Source: Pipra filicauda
Lineage: Eukaryota; Chordata; Aves; Passeriformes; Pipridae
DNA length: 64,000 nucleotides
NCBI RefSeq assembly: GCF_003945595.2
Contig: NW_024103441.1
Span: 1,840,001-1,904,000 of the forward strand
Reading direction: 5' to 3'
A program made the translations under genes and the position numbers. Shown here in pieces: positions 22,501-34,560 of the stretch. Below the pieces are notes generated by a model that worked only from the letters and a program-made list of their open reading frames with translations, was not told the origin of the DNA and made no database searches. Every line of letters begins with the position of its first letter. Position 1 is the first letter of the stretch.

Positions 22501-24040
22501 TAATTCAGCTGGCTTTGATTACAAACACACCAGCCAGTGCAGAGCTCTCCATCCCAGAGCAGACTGACAGTGCTCAGCAGGATGGACCCTCGTCCCAGCC
22601 CTCCCTTTCCCTGCATGGGAAAGGACTTCACATCCCAGTTCACCACCAAACTTCTGTGCAAGAGCTCAGCATTCAGCTACAGGGCTACAGCAGTTATGTG
22701 CAGCAGAAAACTACACATGTGCTTATTTAACCAAAAATTAGAAGGAAAACTGTTTTATTTACTTACATATTAAAATAATTTGTAACTGAAAAGATGAATG
22801 GTCAGTCCTTTGAGATTTGGTTGGGGACTCTTAATTGCACACTACTGCAAGTGAGGTCTGATGTCTGTGTGTCAATAGTAAAATTCATTAAAAACATAAA
22901 TTGCCTTCGTTGGATGAGAGTTGAAATGTACTATTTCCATTTTCTTTGCTCTTGCAAAGGGCAAATTCTGACAAATTTTGCTCATGCTCGGTCTGCTTTG
23001 AAATAAAGGTTTCAAGAGCCCTAGCCACGTTTCTGCCCAGAAAAAAATGCTGCTGTGGATTCAGGTGCTGCACCACAGCCAGCAGAAATCTGGGCAGCCC
23101 TGCTTGGGAGCAGCCTGGACCTCTGCAAATCCAGCCAACCCCAGCCAAATGGGCCCTTGCCATCTTCAATTCAGTATTTATTGATACTGAACCCCTTTGC
23201 AGCACTACAGATCCCCAAGTGCCACAGCGTCTGCCCATTCCTCCCCTCTCCAACACGTGGCTGCCACGTGTGTTGTGTTGTGTGCCCTCTGCTGCTGCTC
23301 ACCCCACACAGGAGCCCCACTGCCAGGGTGCCACCTCTCCTGCCTCCTGGGCCAGGGCTCGCTGGGCTGGACGTGTGTGGATACAGATCCACACTGAAGC
23401 AATGCAAACACTTCCCAGCCCTAATGCAGTAAGCAGGGGAAATAATTACAGATTTCCAAGATTCAACAGGGAATACTTCTGAGAAATGCGTCCTCCACTG
23501 GGAGTTTCATAACCATTTAATCTAATTTTTCTTGATGTTTTGATCTTCCTTTTAAACAAGGCATTTGTCATTAGCTTTCAAGGAGACAAGTTGCTAATAC
23601 ATTACACTCTTAAAAGGCCCACAGTTAGTGTCAATGTCTTCTGATGGCTGTTCACTAACAGTACATGAAAGAATTGCCAGTGTCAGTTCCTCTCCACTTG
23701 GCTGCATCAGTGATGGCAGGATGGTCCGGTCCCAGTAGCACTGGCAAGGACACCGGGCCAGGGGACACGGGGGCCAAACTTGGCCTTTTTCCCTTCACTT
23801 TTCATGTCCAGGGCACTTATGGTGGTGCTTTTGTCACCTGGTTCATGCTTGGCTAGTTCTGAGTGCTCCTGACCATTTCTGAGTGGATAAAAAGTGAATA
23901 TTTACCAGGAAAAGGAGACACACGTGCCTCACCACAGCCGTTCTGCCCCTCGCGTGTTCTCCTCCAGCAGGTCCAGGGGCACTTGGAAAACCCATTCCTG
24001 CCTGGACCCACCTCAAGTCTCTGCTCCCTCTGTTCTTCAA
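22500..24040. other. Mixed spacer, no gene seen
   Basis: AT-rich patches at about 22720-23000 and 23480-23660 separated by GC-balanced DNA. Open frames at 22946-23482 overlap on both strands without domains. Confidence 0.3.
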
Positions 24041-24290
24041 AGAGTGTGAACAAAGCAGATGGAAAATACATTTTTTTAACTTCTTGGATGACATAACTTG
24101 CATATTAAATAATAATGAACCAATAAATTACAAGAAACTAAACAACCAGAAGAATATGTATGTAGAGTTTGGAGTATTTATAAATTAATAAATCATTCAT
24201 GATGTATAAACTCCATGTAGCTAAATGCATCATTTACTGAATTTCATCACCTTTCACAACATCCCCACCTCTGACTGGCTGGTTTTAGAG
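24040..24290. promoter_or_regulatory. Short AT-rich candidate regulatory block
   Basis: Dense in TTAAATAATAATG, AATTAATAAATCATTCATGA and ATGCATCATT words, no CpG, no coding frame. Confidence 0.35.
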
Positions 24291-25040
24291 CAGCTGTGCA
24301 TCTCCACAGAGAGGTTGGGTGATCAGTGGGTTACAGAGATTGGCAGGACTCAGACGCTGCAGCATCACTAGCGGGGGCAGCGCATCCATGGCCACCTTCA
24401 GGATTGACATCTCCATAAAATCCCATGGGGTAGCACACCCTGGTTTTCCAGGCAGCTCCTGAGAGGGTCAAGTCCAGTGAGCTGTAACTGGTGTCTGTGG
24501 AGCTGCAGGAACAGTGCTCTGGGAACTTGGGACAACTCCCAACCTCCCTGCTCGTTCCTCTCCTCTCAGCTGGGGCTCACCTTGGGCACCCCAAGACACT
24601 TCTGCAGAATATGGAGAACAGGAACACCAAATTCCTATAGAAAGGGTTAACACGGATTTAAAAGTCTGCTTTCAGGCTTCTCTGCCAAAGTCCCCAAGCT
24701 GTGCTGTCCCCAGAGAGGCTGGGCAGGGGCTGCTGTTGGGCAGGGCTGTCCTGCACCACGTGCCACAGGCCAGCACTCACTCGGTCACTGCTCTCTGCCT
24801 GCATGACTTCTGCACAAGGTAATGCTGAATAATGCACAGCAGGTACGAGTTTTTTGACAGTCATTCCATTAAAATGTTTTTTAATTGGGAGGCATCACAG
24901 ACACTTCCAAGCACCCAGAAGCTGCTGGAATCCCTGATGCTGGGGCAGACGGCAGCAGCCCCTGCAACTGCAGAAAAAACTACTTTGTCTGTCTGCTAAC
25001 ACATGTGGATTCTCTTTCTACACCTCTAACCTCATGCTGA
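24290..25040. other. Spacer, no gene seen
   Basis: GC-balanced, CAGG/CTGG-rich. Nothing recognised. Confidence 0.3.
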
Positions 25041-25345
25041 CTTCTCAGTGTAGAAACCCAGCAAGCTCCACACACGGACGGTTCAGGGTGCTTTGCCGTG
25101 CTCGGAGGTGCGATCCGGGAGGAGCAGGCAGAGTCTGGCAGGGAAAGCTGCATCGCTGCTGTTCTGCAGTCAGTCGTCAGACACCGACCGAAGCTTCCCT
25201 GCTCTGGGGTCCCGTGTCCCGATAGCCGCGGTCCCGCCGGGCTCCCGGCCAGGCTGCGGGATCGCGGGCGCGGGTTTGGCTCCTGTCCCGTGCCCAGCCC
25301 GGGCATCAATCACGGAGCAGCCCCGTGGCCGGTGCGATGGTTTTG
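25040..25345. other. Small CpG-rich stretch
   Basis: CpG is frequent from about 25075 to 25340 (for example GCCGCGG and GCGGGATCGCGGGCGCGG). It directly precedes a TAATTAAT-bearing regulatory candidate. It could be an orphan CpG island; no TATA or start-site signal is seen. Confidence 0.35.
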
Positions 25346-25560
25346 GCGCCTGCACCTGTCACACGGTAATTAATGGGTGGGGGATTGCTTTTGACAGGAA
25401 TTCAATGGCCTGGAACAGACTTTGTGCCAGTCTTTTGTGCCTCAGGCAAAGTGCTTACTAAGTAATTTTATGGATACCAAGCTCAAACATTTCACAATTA
25501 GCACTTTGTTTGCTTTAGTGGGTGAAAAGCAGGGCCATACCACTGCCCTGCCCTCATGGC
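25345..25560. promoter_or_regulatory. Candidate enhancer with E-box, homeodomain and MEIS-type cores
   Basis: CACCTG E-box at 25353-25358, GGTAATTAAT at 25365-25374 and TGACAG (MEIS/TGIF type) at 25392-25397 lie within 45 bases, followed by AT-rich complex DNA. The combination is typical of developmental enhancers; function is inferred. Confidence 0.4.
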
Positions 25561-26120
25561 TGACAAACACCAGCCCCAGAAAGGCTGTTTTTCCCCAAAA
25601 ACCATTCTCTGGGGTATTGACCTGGGCAGCAGAAATTGCTGCAGATACAGGGAGGTGGCAAATGCAACCCAGGCGGGGAAGAGACTCGAGGGGGCTGCCA
25701 AGCCCCGTTTCTCCTACACCACCCACAGAGGCACCAGGGTAGCAATGTGGGCAACAGGCAGCTTCCCACTTTGGGTTTGCAGATGTGTGGAATTGCACCC
25801 CATCCTGCCAGCAGCCAGACACAGTGCCCATCCCAGTGCCGGGGTGGCATTGCATGGAGACCCTCTCCAGCCCCTCAGCAGCAGAGCTGTCCACGCTGCT
25901 GACCCTCCTGCAGGCCACCACCAGGGCAGGTCTGTTGACTCCCGGCAATAACAGAAATTTAAAGACAAACCCAGTCACAGAACCAAGTTCACACCCAAAG
26001 AAATGGGTTCCCACCCACTGGCCTCAGCTCCCACAGGCAGAGGGGCTGCTGAAGAGCTGCACTGGGCAGCTGCCACAGGAGACCTCGCCAGAGCCTCTGA
26101 GCTCTGAGACAAGGGCAGGG
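25560..26120. other. Spacer, no gene seen
   Basis: GC-balanced with overlapping open frames on both strands. No domain or repeat. Confidence 0.3.
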
Positions 26121-27080
26121 ATATCTCAGTGCTCGGCAGAGATATCTTACTGTAAACAGAATATTGTTTTATATGAAACCATTAAAAAGGTCCCTGAGGG
26201 CAGCCCTAAGTGTATAATATAATTTTACTCTGAATCCCTGGTTTGACTTGACTTTACAACAAAACTGTGTTTTCTGTATTTAAGCAGATGCAGTAAAGGA
26301 AAGGTCGTGACTGGTGCTGACATGGAAATCTCATTTGGCTCATGGGTCCCCTTAGGGCCTTTATGCTGTGTGGTACTTCAAACATATTTCAAAGTACAAC
26401 ACTAAATGTCACTCTTTAATAGACAGAGGCATTCCAAGGGTTTCTTGAATTTCCTTGGAAAGTGCTTCCCTGCAGCCCGGGGCTCAGTGCCGGGTTGGTT
26501 CAGAGCCAGCACTGGGAGCAGCAGCACCGACAGCAGCACTGGGAGCTGCCCAGGGCCTGGGGCACGGGCCTGGCAGCTGCTCCTTGTGAGAGCCAGGAAT
26601 CAGGGAGAATGGCAGAAAAGAAAAAAGAAAAGAACCCAAATCCGTTTCAAACGTTCACCATATTTTGAATTAATTTCCGTTTTCCCTTTCCTCATCCAGT
26701 TCTTCACACTCACTCAGCAGCTCTCTTGGGATCTGAAAGTTATTTTGACTTTTTTTGAAGTGTTTCAGATCTAACATAATCTGCACAAGTCACTACAGCC
26801 CAATCCCCAGATCTGAAGACTCTTGAAAGCAGTTGGATCTCTTCCTGCTGCCAGGCTCAGGCTGCAGTGAGGATGAGTAGCCAGCCAGATGGTCTGGAAA
26901 TTTATTTTATTTAGCTAATTCCTTCAACAAATAAGGAATTTACTGATGAGTCAGAGGGATTGACACTGGTCAGGAAGACCTGAACTTAGTGAATAATTCC
27001 TTCCTTAAAAAGTAGTTAAAGCACTGAAAAAGTTTAATTTCCTTTTGACAGTTAAATTGGACTTAGTTTGAAAATGGACA
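26120..27080. promoter_or_regulatory. AT-rich segments with an AP-1 site
   Basis: Two AT-rich patches (26120-26460, 26640-27080) flank a GC-rich insert. The second contains a consensus AP-1 site TGAGTCA at 26947-26953 in an ATTTACTGATGAGTCA context. No coding frame. Confidence 0.3.
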
Positions 27081-27730
27081 TTTTCACTTGCAGTTTATCC
27101 TACAAAAGGGAGACAAACACTCTCCAGATCCTCAGAGACCCAACAGCTCCTGCTCAGTCAAATGAGACATTCCAGGCTGGTCTCAAACCAAGGGTCTGTT
27201 TCACATTTTTCCTTATTTCTGGCTTCTCAGTTTGGTCAAGGAAAACCAGGAGAAACCTGGTGGCTCCAGCTGTGACTCAAGGCAAGAGCCATCAGCTCCA
27301 GCACCTCTGCCAACAGGCTGGAGGAGGGATCAGCAGCTCCTTGCCAGGGCTCTCCACAGGGCCAGGATTTACAGTTGGTTTATGCTGTGTATATTGTATG
27401 CAAGCTTGTTTTTCTCTTAGCTGCTATAAAAATTAAAGATTTAGGTATATACTGCAAAAGGTACTACCAGTTTTATGTACTAGCATTTCTCTCCTATGAT
27501 CAGGGCATAAATCCAGCTTTTTCAGCATGTCTATAAATTACTCCATATCAACAGGGCAGCTGGAGGTCACCTCAGCAAGGCCAGATAAACCTGTGTAACT
27601 TCTGGCTGAGGCTGCTCTCATTGAATTTCTCACACACTTTGGGGCCACTTTGTGTCTGTCTTCACTGTCAAACACGGCTGCTGGAAAGGGCTCCTCTAGT
27701 AGCACTTCCTTATTCCTGTTTATTTACCAC
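27080..27730. other. Spacer, no gene seen
   Basis: Mixed composition. Immediately precedes the CR1 tail and could contain diverged CR1 body sequence after about 27540, which I cannot confirm. Confidence 0.3.
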
Positions 27731-27898
27731 AGGCTGCCTGGGGCAGTGCTGGAGTCATCATCCCAGGAGGGATTTAAAAGACATGTAGATGTGGCACTTG
27801 GGGACACAGGTTAGTGGTGGTCTTGGCAGCACTCTGTTAATGGTTGGGCTTGATGATCTCAGAGGGCTTTTCCAACCTAAACAATTCTATGATTCTGT
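27731..27898 (+). mobile_element. CR1 LINE 3' end, plus orientation
   Basis: The segment contains the standard CR1 tail order: CAGGCTGCCTGGGGCAGTG, GGAGTCATCATCCC, AGACATGTAGATGTGGCACT, GGTTGGGCTTGATGATCTC, AGAGGGCTTTTCCAACCTA and finally CAATTCTATGATTCTG. CR1 elements end without poly-A in this ATTCTATG-type short repeat. The copy is 5'-truncated to about 170 bases, which is usual, and cannot code. It is the best organism marker in the window, pointing to a bird (or at least a sauropsid). Confidence 0.93.
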
Positions 27899-27899
27899 C

Positions 27900-28450
27900 C
27901 TTGTCCTGCCTGTCCTCACAAATCTCATTTACTGTCATCATTCTGATAAATAAAATTCTGTAGTGCAAATGGAAGCAAATATTTGATGTCACATGATGCT
28001 TTCTTTCCATTAATTAGCGATTTACTGAATAAATATTGCTGTGCAAACCAACAATCAGTATCTTGTAATTAAAAGCTTGTTCATGTTTATCTGCAATCCT
28101 TCCCCAAAGATAAAACCCTGCGAAAACCACAGGCTACAGATGTTTCCAAAATGGAAGAAGCTCTCACTGAGCTGTGTCTGCCCCGGGGTGCAGCCGGGGA
28201 GGTGCGGGCGCTGTCGGGCAGGTGAGCCCAGGCTGCTGCGGGCACACCGTGGGCTCGGTGGGTTTATCATTCCCCTGCTCTGAGCAGGGCCAGCCTGCCT
28301 GGGAGGAGTCAGCCTGGGGACCCCCGTCCGTGCTCATTCCCCTCAGGCACACACAGAGATAACACGAGCTCTGTTCCCCAGGAAAATCCCCCCAACATTT
28401 GCAAACACATCCCTGCCTGAGCGGAGGCACAAACAGCTGCATCTGCAGCG
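27900..28450. other. AT-rich then GC-rich segment
   Basis: 27900-28140 is AT-rich. 28160-28330 is GC-rich and contains an isolated donor-like GGGCAG|GTGAGCCC (GT at 28222-28223), with no convincing exon upstream. Nothing else recognised. Confidence 0.25.
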
Positions 28451-28451
28451 T

Positions 28452-28760
28452 TCAGAGGGTCAGCTTTTGGAGATTCTTCTGCATTTTCACCATGAATTCT
28501 CCACAGTGGAAAAATTCCTGATCTTCATTAATATTTAAGAAGTTAAGCACTGGGTATTCCCAGTGGAAAATGAGACACAAGGACAGATCAACCTCTGGGG
28601 TAACCATCAAATTCCACTGAGTTACACAGAAGATGACATTCTCCATTTCCTTCTGCTGATCAAAGAGGGCCAGGACCAGGCTCACGGGCCTGTCCCCAGC
28701 GTTTTCCTCCCTCAGTAGTCCCAGACCAGTCCCTCAAGAGCAGTTTGCTCACAGGTATTT
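28452..28760 (-). other. Unassigned minus-strand open frame of normal composition
   Basis: The minus strand is open from about 28760 down to a stop at 28452 (roughly 95-100 codons). It encodes a non-repetitive peptide with ordinary amino-acid usage (for example VSLVLALFDQQKEMENVIFC and a later HWEYPVLNFL segment), unlike the biased frames elsewhere. I do not recognise a domain and see no strong splice acceptor upstream. It may be a chance frame in AT-balanced DNA, an old retrocopy or an exon. Confidence 0.15.
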
Positions 28761-30000
28761 CCCCCGGGGTTCAGAGCAGGCAAATGCCTGCCCTTGAGAT
28801 GTCCCAGCCAGTTCTGCCTGCCCGCACTGGCATCATCGAGCCCAGGTCAGTTGGGGGGGACTTATTTTCCTCTTGGAAAATAAAAGCCAGCCTTTAGGTG
28901 GTAGGGTACCTGGGAACAGCCTGTCCCCTTGCCCTCAGCCCTGTCCCTGACACTGTTCTCTGCAAGCTGGGAACAGCCAGAGACACTGTGCTGAGGGCTG
29001 CTGGCAGCTGCACAGGAATGAGAAATCCAATGTTTTCAACTGCACTAACAAGTAACTTCTAAATATTTATAAATCGAACCTTAACGTTTTTCTTTACTAA
29101 CACTTAAATATGTTACAAGGTTCCCACGTGCTCCTGTGCCTGCACAACAGCCCTCAGGGGGAATTTCTCTGGCTTCCCTGGGGTACAAGTCCCCTTGGCT
29201 CACAGAAATTTCTTGGAGACCTTACAGTATGAGCAACCAGCACCCAGAAGGGCAATGGGTCAGCTGGTCTGTCCCGCCTGTGAGAGAAATCAGGGGTTGT
29301 TCTCTCCAGCCCTTACACACCAAAAATGAACCACGGCTCTAAAAGGTGGAGCCAAAATTAAAAATTGCCTGCCTTAACTAAGAAGCCTATTCCAAAGGCA
29401 CAATGTAATGGATTGAGTTGTGGATTTAAGAGACATGTGGCCCCTGTTGAAGGGGAAGGATGCTCCAGCTTTATGCTTGTGCAATTAGAGAAACACCTTC
29501 CTTAAAACCATCCTGTGTTATTTCCAAAATTGGGATCTCCACAGCCCCCTGTTTCCTCACAACTTTTCTCCTCAGTACTCACATTCTACAAGTTAATGTC
29601 TTTCAGAGTCAAACCATAAAATCCTTGCATTCTGCAGAAGCCATACATCAATAAAAATAAGCACCTGAGTCCAGACCTGTTTGTATCTGACCCATTGCCT
29701 GTTGCCAAAACCCACAAAGATCTTTAGCCTCTAGATTTCCCATGGTCAAACAAAATAAGGTCTGAGTGGCATTAAATATCACTTTTGCATTACACACATT
29801 TTTCTTTCATATAGAGTGTCATAAGTGGATAAAGAACCTGATATTGTGGGTACCTAAAGCCCAACACAGCTTCTGCTAAGGGACCTTCAAGGATAAGAGG
29901 CCGGTGCAGTGTTAAAGATTAAAACCCAGCCGTCTGCTTTTATGCTTGAGAGTCCTTCGCGACTCCCCGGTGACATCACATTCATCTCACTGTATTTGAA
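28760..30000. other. Mixed spacer, no gene seen
   Basis: GC-balanced with AT-rich patches (29030-29120, 29640-29860). No repeat family or gene recognised. Confidence 0.3.
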
Positions 30001-31130
30001 AAATGCATTTAAATGTCAAAACTAAAGTACCCAAACAAGGGCTCCTTAGCACACTAACTGTTAACACATTGCTGAGCCAAACGCCTTCCCCAAGACATAT
30101 GGGGCCGACTCCATCCATAAAATATACCACAAGTAACACACAAAGTCCCGGAGGAAATAAATACTCTCTGCTCTACTCTGACCTGGTTTTTCCTCCCAAA
30201 ACACACTTGAAGACATGTTTCACTGCAGCAGTGGACATCAATTTCAAATACCTTCCTGCAGCACTGCACCTCCTCCTGGCTGAGGAGATGCCCCAGACCA
30301 CAGCTGCGTTCAGAGCTGGGAGCACTGGAATTGGAGGTGCTGCTGAGGCCACACACTGGGTGCTCTTCACCCCAATTGAAATAAAACTGTTCAGATCAAT
30401 GAACTCAGTAATTTACTTCAGACAGACCTAATCAGTGCAAGGTAAAAGAGAGGCAACTTTGCAAAATGTAAATGAACCTGACGCCAGAGACACAAGTAAT
30501 GGGAATTCAATGGCAGCTGGTGCCAGAGCAGCAGAACCATGAGCTGTCCCCAGTTCCAGCTGCTTGGAATAGAGAAAAAGTGGGAGAGGAAGAGGCTCCT
30601 TCCTCTTGCCCTGCAAAGCTGTGGCAGCAGGATGCTCAGCCTGGGGGTGAAGAGGAGCTCTGCCCTGCCCTGGGGCTCTGCTGTTGCTCTGTACCCCCCA
30701 GCACAAGGGGGTACCAACCTGCTGGGATTTTTCTCCTCCCTATGCAAGTACCAATGCCTCTGAAAGTGCAGAAGAAAACTGGGCAAGGCCATTCTGAACC
30801 CCAGATGGGAAAGAGAAGCTGCCCACATCTGGTGGCTATTGGAGAGCCAGGGTCAGTGGGAAGGGCAAAGGCAGGGAAGAACCTGGCCCAGTCAATCTGT
30901 GCTCATCAAGCTTGGCCCCAAGTGCTACGAGCTCCATTTTCCTGCCAGAGCAGAGCCAGCCCCTGGCCAGCCCTGGGGCTGAGGGGCTGCAGGAAGCAGC
31001 CATTGGAAGAAACAAAATACCCAGTTTGCTCAGGGAAGCCCAGTTTTCCTTGGGCAATGTGGGAATGAAGCCAGGGCATGCAGTCCTCATATCACAGTGA
31101 TGGCACCACTGAGTGAGCAGCAGCTTTTTC
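30000..31130. other. Spacer, no gene seen
   Basis: Open frames at 30003-30431 plus and 30418-30828 minus are long but lack domains and overlap frames on the other strand. Treated as chance. Confidence 0.3.
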
Positions 31131-32230
31131 AGAGAAGAGCAGTTAGGTCTTCATAATGGACTGCAACTTTGTAGAATAATTTAATTTTTTCCTACTGTTA
31201 CGATGCCAGAATTTCAATCAGACAAAACCGTATAATGGATTTCTTTTGCTGGGCATGTTACATAAATTGCATATTCAAGTACTATAAAATATTTGTAACA
31301 GACAGGTACTTTTCTAAATTGGGTCTGACAGTAAGCGATAGTGACTGGAATATTTATGTGATGGCACCTATGCAATGAGGCAAAATGCAAGGTGTGGGAG
31401 TAGGAACATGGCAGCAGGAATCCCACGCAGGGTTTGCAGCTTTTCTGCCCTGCTGCACTGAGCTCCCCAGCCAGCTGAGCCCGTGACCGGTGCCATCAGG
31501 GACCAGTGGTGGAGTCCATCATGCAGAGAGCCCTACAGCAGAGATTTGGACAGACTCTCCCTTCCTCCCTCCTTCTAAGTCTCAAAGCACAGGTATTTTG
31601 AGTCTTGGCACTTCCCTGCCTGGAAGCAGCAGCCGTTAGCTCTGAGGAAGCACAGAAGGCTGGACAGGGACAGGACCAGGCTGCCCTGCCCAAGGGTGCA
31701 AGAGAGGGAGCTGGGAGGATGTTCCTTGTCCAGGGCAGCTGCCCCCAGTTCTTACCCAAGACTTGCTCTGTTGCCAGAGCCTCCCTGAGACTGAGCACTC
31801 ATTTCGGTAACATTTCCTTGACAATCACAGTTGGCAGGTCCATACTTTGCTATTTACAATTAAAATATTGTATTGATACAAATAGGCTTTGGCAGCCGCT
31901 TCAAGAGGTTTTTAATTGAATGATTATTGTATTAAATAACTGTTTTTAATGGAGCATGAACTTGTTTAAATGATGACTATAGAGCTATTGAGAGTCCAGC
32001 AAATATTCCATGTATTTCCAGATTTTCACAAATAAATATTTATGTCTTGCCAGTAGAAGGATTTCCTGGCTGACCACAGAGGGTGGCAGGGAAAAACTCC
32101 CAGCCCTGGGCTGAGCTCTGAAGCTGTGGCTGGCAGTTTCTCAGGCTGTGCCCATGGTACACGTGCTGTTCTTGGAGTGAGTGCTGGTGTGCAGGAGGAT
32201 GAAGGGGAAGGAAAGTGGGACTTCATTAAC
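31130..32230. promoter_or_regulatory. AT-rich candidate regulatory patches
   Basis: 31150-31400 and 31800-32060 are AT-rich and complex. The second has dense homeodomain-type cores (CTATTTACAATTAAAATATTG, TTTTTAATTGAATGATTATTG in part). 31430-31800 and 32060-32230 are GC-balanced spacer. Confidence 0.35.
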
Positions 32231-33300
32231 CCTGATCACAAGCCAGCTGCAGCACCAGCACCCTGAGAGCCCCAGTCACCTGGCCTGAACACACCCTGAC
32301 CCCCAGCCTTGTGGGGTTTTGACTCCTGCCAGCACATTTCTAGTCATCCCAACCTGTCATTAGAAGCCTCTGTGGCACAGACACCTCTGTCTGTCCCCCT
32401 TCAACAATAGCTCACGTCAATTTGCATTACGCAGGAATAGCAGAAGCAAACATGAAGATGAACCCTCTGAAAAAGGCTTGCACAGCTCTTCAGCATGAGC
32501 AGGATTAATCACAGACAATAATTACCATACCAAGAGTTAATACTTCAGCAGCTCAGCCTGGCCTCCCAGCTCCTGGACAAAACCAGGGTCTATCCAAACC
32601 AGGGGAAGCAGCAGTTGTGGTGCATTCTCGCCCCCACCCCATTTTTTAAATCATCACTCAGAATAATTCTGGATTTAATGATTTATTAGCTCAGAAAATA
32701 AGCAGACCCCAGTCCTGTGCAGTGCTCAGCATGCCTTTAACCTTCTGCTCCCACTCTCAGCAGCACCTTTTTGCTGCCTTAAGGCAAAATGCTCCCTGGC
32801 CCCGGGGTCAGTGTGGAGGTGGCCACCACCAGCCTCCTTTTGCATGCCAGGGAGGCTTTGTTACCCTTCCAGCTGATGCAGCCACATGACAGCAATGGGC
32901 ACCATTGGTTTATCAGCTCCATTAAGGCTCCAATAACTTAATAACGGATCAATAAACCATTATCTCCCTCCAGCCTTGAAAACCCAGTCACCCCAAACTC
33001 ATCCGGCTCTGACAAGCTCGTGGTTTCTCATCATGAGGAGCCAAGACAGCTTGTTAACAGAGTGTGGCTGCCAAAACATCCCCTCCTGCAGGAAGGGGAT
33101 CCCCCTCCCCTCTCCCCAAAGAGATCAGGTCTCCCCAGAAGGCAGGGTCTGGTGGCAGGTAAAGGTGTTCCCGACACCCCCTCCCTGGGGGAGGAGTGCC
33201 AAGGATCACACTGGGAGGGCTTCCCTCTGCAGAGCCCTGTGCCAGTGTGATGCCCCTTCCAGCACCAGGGCTGCCCCACCACGGCCATGACCTGGGGCCT
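32230..33300. other. Spacer with a short AT-rich patch
   Basis: 32400-32560 has enhancer-like words (CAATTTGCATTACG, ATTAATCACAG, AATAATTACC), and 32630-32700 is T/A-rich. The rest is GC-balanced without recognised content. Confidence 0.3.
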
Positions 33301-33786
33301 CACCAGGTCAGGGCAGTGTCCCCCCCAGTCACACACCAGGTCAGGGCAGTGTCCCCCTGGTCACACACCAGGTCAGGGCAATGTCCCCCCAGTCACACAC
33401 CAGGTCAGAGCAGTGTCCCCCTGGTCACACACCAGGTCAGGGCAGTGTCCCCCCAGTCACACACCAGGTCAGGGCAGTGTCCCCCTGGTCACACACCAGG
33501 TCAGGGCAGTGTCCCCCCGGTCACACACCAGGTCAGGGCAGTGTCCCCCCGGTCACACACCAGGTCAGGGCAGTGTCCCCCGGTCACACACCAGGTCAGA
33601 GCAGTGTCCCCCCAGTCACACACCAGGTCAGGGCAGTGTCCCCCCAGTCACACACCAGGTCAGAGCAGTGTCCCCCTGGTCACACACCAGGTCAGGGCAG
33701 TGTCCCCCCAGTCACACACCAGGTCAGGGCAGTGTCCCCCTGGTCACACACCAGGTCAGGGCAGTGTCCCCCCAGTCACACACCAG
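33301..33786. repeat. 32-bp minisatellite, 15 full copies
   Basis: The unit is about CACCAGGTCAGGGCAGTGTC plus CCCCCAGTCACA, 31-33 bp with a modal length of 32. Fifteen full copies are followed by a partial one at 33781. Variants differ at GTCAGGG/GTCAGAG and at CCCCAGT/CCCTGGT/CCCCGGT. The unit has no stop in any plus-strand frame, so three overlapping open frames cross the array; these are not proteins. Minisatellites of this kind are common in GC-rich avian DNA. Confidence 0.95.
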
Positions 33787-33799
33787 CTTGGCCACCAGA

Positions 33800-34560
33800 G
33801 CCCAACAGCCCCTCCCGATTACTATGAGATAAAAATCAATATTGCTACTTTACCTTTTAAACACCTGCGTGGCTCTCACTCTAAGAGAGAATTAGCGATT
33901 TGAAGTGCTAACAATTTACTTTGCTAAAAAATTAATTCAGCAATTTCCCATAAATTACATGCAGCTCAATAATAAACATACTGTTTCTACATTCGGAAGC
34001 TTTCCATTACTGGTCCCGTTCATCTGCAGAATAAAATAGCTTTTCAGAAAGAGAACTATCTCAAAAGTATTTTCTGAGAAGTGATATTGAATTGTTACAT
34101 TAGTGGAGAAAGTTGGGCTCCTTTTGTAAGAATCATACATTTCATAATAGTCTGAACAAAGAAAGTTGTCTCTGAATGCCATAATTTAGTCCTGAAAAAG
34201 TGACAAACAAATAATGCCAACTAAACTAGGGAAAGAAAAGAAGTGACTTTTAATTATATAATTTTTTTTGATTAATTTATTTCTGACAGTTTTATAGGCT
34301 GACAAGAGAAAGTGTTTTATATGCAAAAAACATTATTCACTCTCAGCTGTTAAAGCATAAAAATTGTCAAATGATTTTAATACAGTTTTAAGTTTAATGT
34401 TTACTGTCAGAAAAAAGTCCACAGCAATTACCTGTCACATGGCCCTTAATTCTTTGTTTCTGACAGCAAAAACAATAAAATATGGTTTTGCCCAAACCTC
34501 TTACTGCACAGATTTATGAGGTTTAAAAGACAACTGTTTTTCTTATTTGTTTGCATTTAA
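33800..34560. promoter_or_regulatory. Candidate conserved non-coding block with TALE-type motifs
   Basis: About 750 bases of AT-rich, CpG-poor complex DNA. Four TGACAG cores (MEIS/PKNOX/TGIF type) occur in under 190 bases: 34284-34289 and 34461-34466 on plus, 34404-34409 and 34432-34437 on minus, next to GATTAATTTA homeodomain cores. No coding frame. Enhancer role inferred. Confidence 0.45.

Noticed and set aside
33301..33786. CRISPR array
   Set aside because: Repeats are contiguous with no unique spacers, and the DNA is vertebrate; it is a minisatellite.
33196..33903. Three overlapping plus-strand frames of 148-235 codons
   Set aside because: Produced by a 32-bp tandem unit with no stop codon in any plus-strand frame. 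The same peptide pattern appears in all three frames.
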